Positions 63,634 through 64,000 of a DNA stretch of 64,000 nt are shown here, piece by piece. The position numbers were made by a program, and so were the translations under genes. Source of the DNA: Eubacterium sp. (lineage in GTDB: Bacteria; Bacillota; Clostridia; Lachnospirales; Lachnospiraceae); NCBI GenBank assembly GCA_022764165.1, contig JALERM010000045.1, forward strand, positions 25,552 to 89,551. Direction: 5' to 3'. Under the pieces are notes generated by a model. It did not search any database. It worked only from the letters and a program-made list of their open reading frames with translations, and was not told the origin of the DNA. Within the stretch, counting starts at the first letter, position 1, and every line of letters begins with the position of its first letter.

Positions 63634-64000
63634 TACCGGACATTGGAAACGAGGAAGTATCGATACCGGTATTGAAGTAAAGGTACGAGCGAGAAATATC
63701 TGATTACAGTCAAAGTTACAGGGACTTTGTGCGAGGATGCTGTTTTTGATAATGAGACTTCCGGAGATAGCTGCTCCGGTCCGAGAGGATGGTGTATACC
63801 AATGAGGCCGTTCCTGACAGCCGCCTGCAGGAGATTATTATTTAGCAGAAAGGGGTAATCTAAAGTGAACCCATTTGTCAAGACATTTTTTTAAAAAATT
63901 TAAGTTGGATTTCGGAAGGGATAATCCCATCCTTCATCTCCCTTGTTTACCCACTAAGTGTGGATATATGAACTGTCAAGGGTGTGCTGCCTGGCAGCTT

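Noticed and set aside
63861-63900. IS-like terminal sequence TGAACCCATTTGTCAAGACA
   Set aside because: Resembles some transposase-flanking sequence but no partner inverted repeat or transposase was found in the window.
1-64000. Integrase, excisionase or att sites
   Set aside because: None recognisable in the window; ICE ends cannot be called from this sequence.

Overview
The window looks like most of one large Firmicutes (Lachnospiraceae/Clostridia-type) integrative conjugative element of the Tn1549/CTn-like class. Identifications come from motif and family recognition; no searches were run. Order: RepA_N-type replication initiator (5' end cut by the window edge); XRE and sigma-70-like regulators; two ABC-transporter cargo cassettes; a 1980-aa sortase-anchored thioester/CnaB adhesin; the conjugation operon (PcfB, VirD4/TraG, Maff2, TrbL/VirB6, PrgI, VirB4, sortase B, a 3D+NlpC/P60 hydrolase, DUF4315/DUF4366, TopB) with two orphan methyltransferases; a 2751-aa methylase/SNF2-like helicase; a 1718-aa ArdC/YodL/nucleotidyltransferase fusion; a small Abi/XRE defence locus; MOB relaxase and MobC with a probable oriT; a third ABC cassette; a PadR/MATE cassette; and the sigma/HTH pair that usually sits next to xis/int, which are not in the window. 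No tRNA, rRNA or CRISPR array was seen. Most interesting observations: (1) a HEPN Abi_2 gene preceded by its own consensus promoter, a compact ~70-nt structured RNA and an intrinsic terminator, resembling an RNA-antitoxin/toxin locus; (2) a TnpV-like protein encoded out of frame inside the giant helicase/methylase ORF; (3) a group II intron with an HNH-bearing RT that splits maff2, whose exons rejoin exactly in frame; (4) a 25-bp palindrome at three distant places; (5) full or decayed orphan winged-helix genes repeatedly found at the ends of cargo cassettes, one behind three perfectly phased 11-bp direct repeats; (6) a multi-hairpin candidate oriT.
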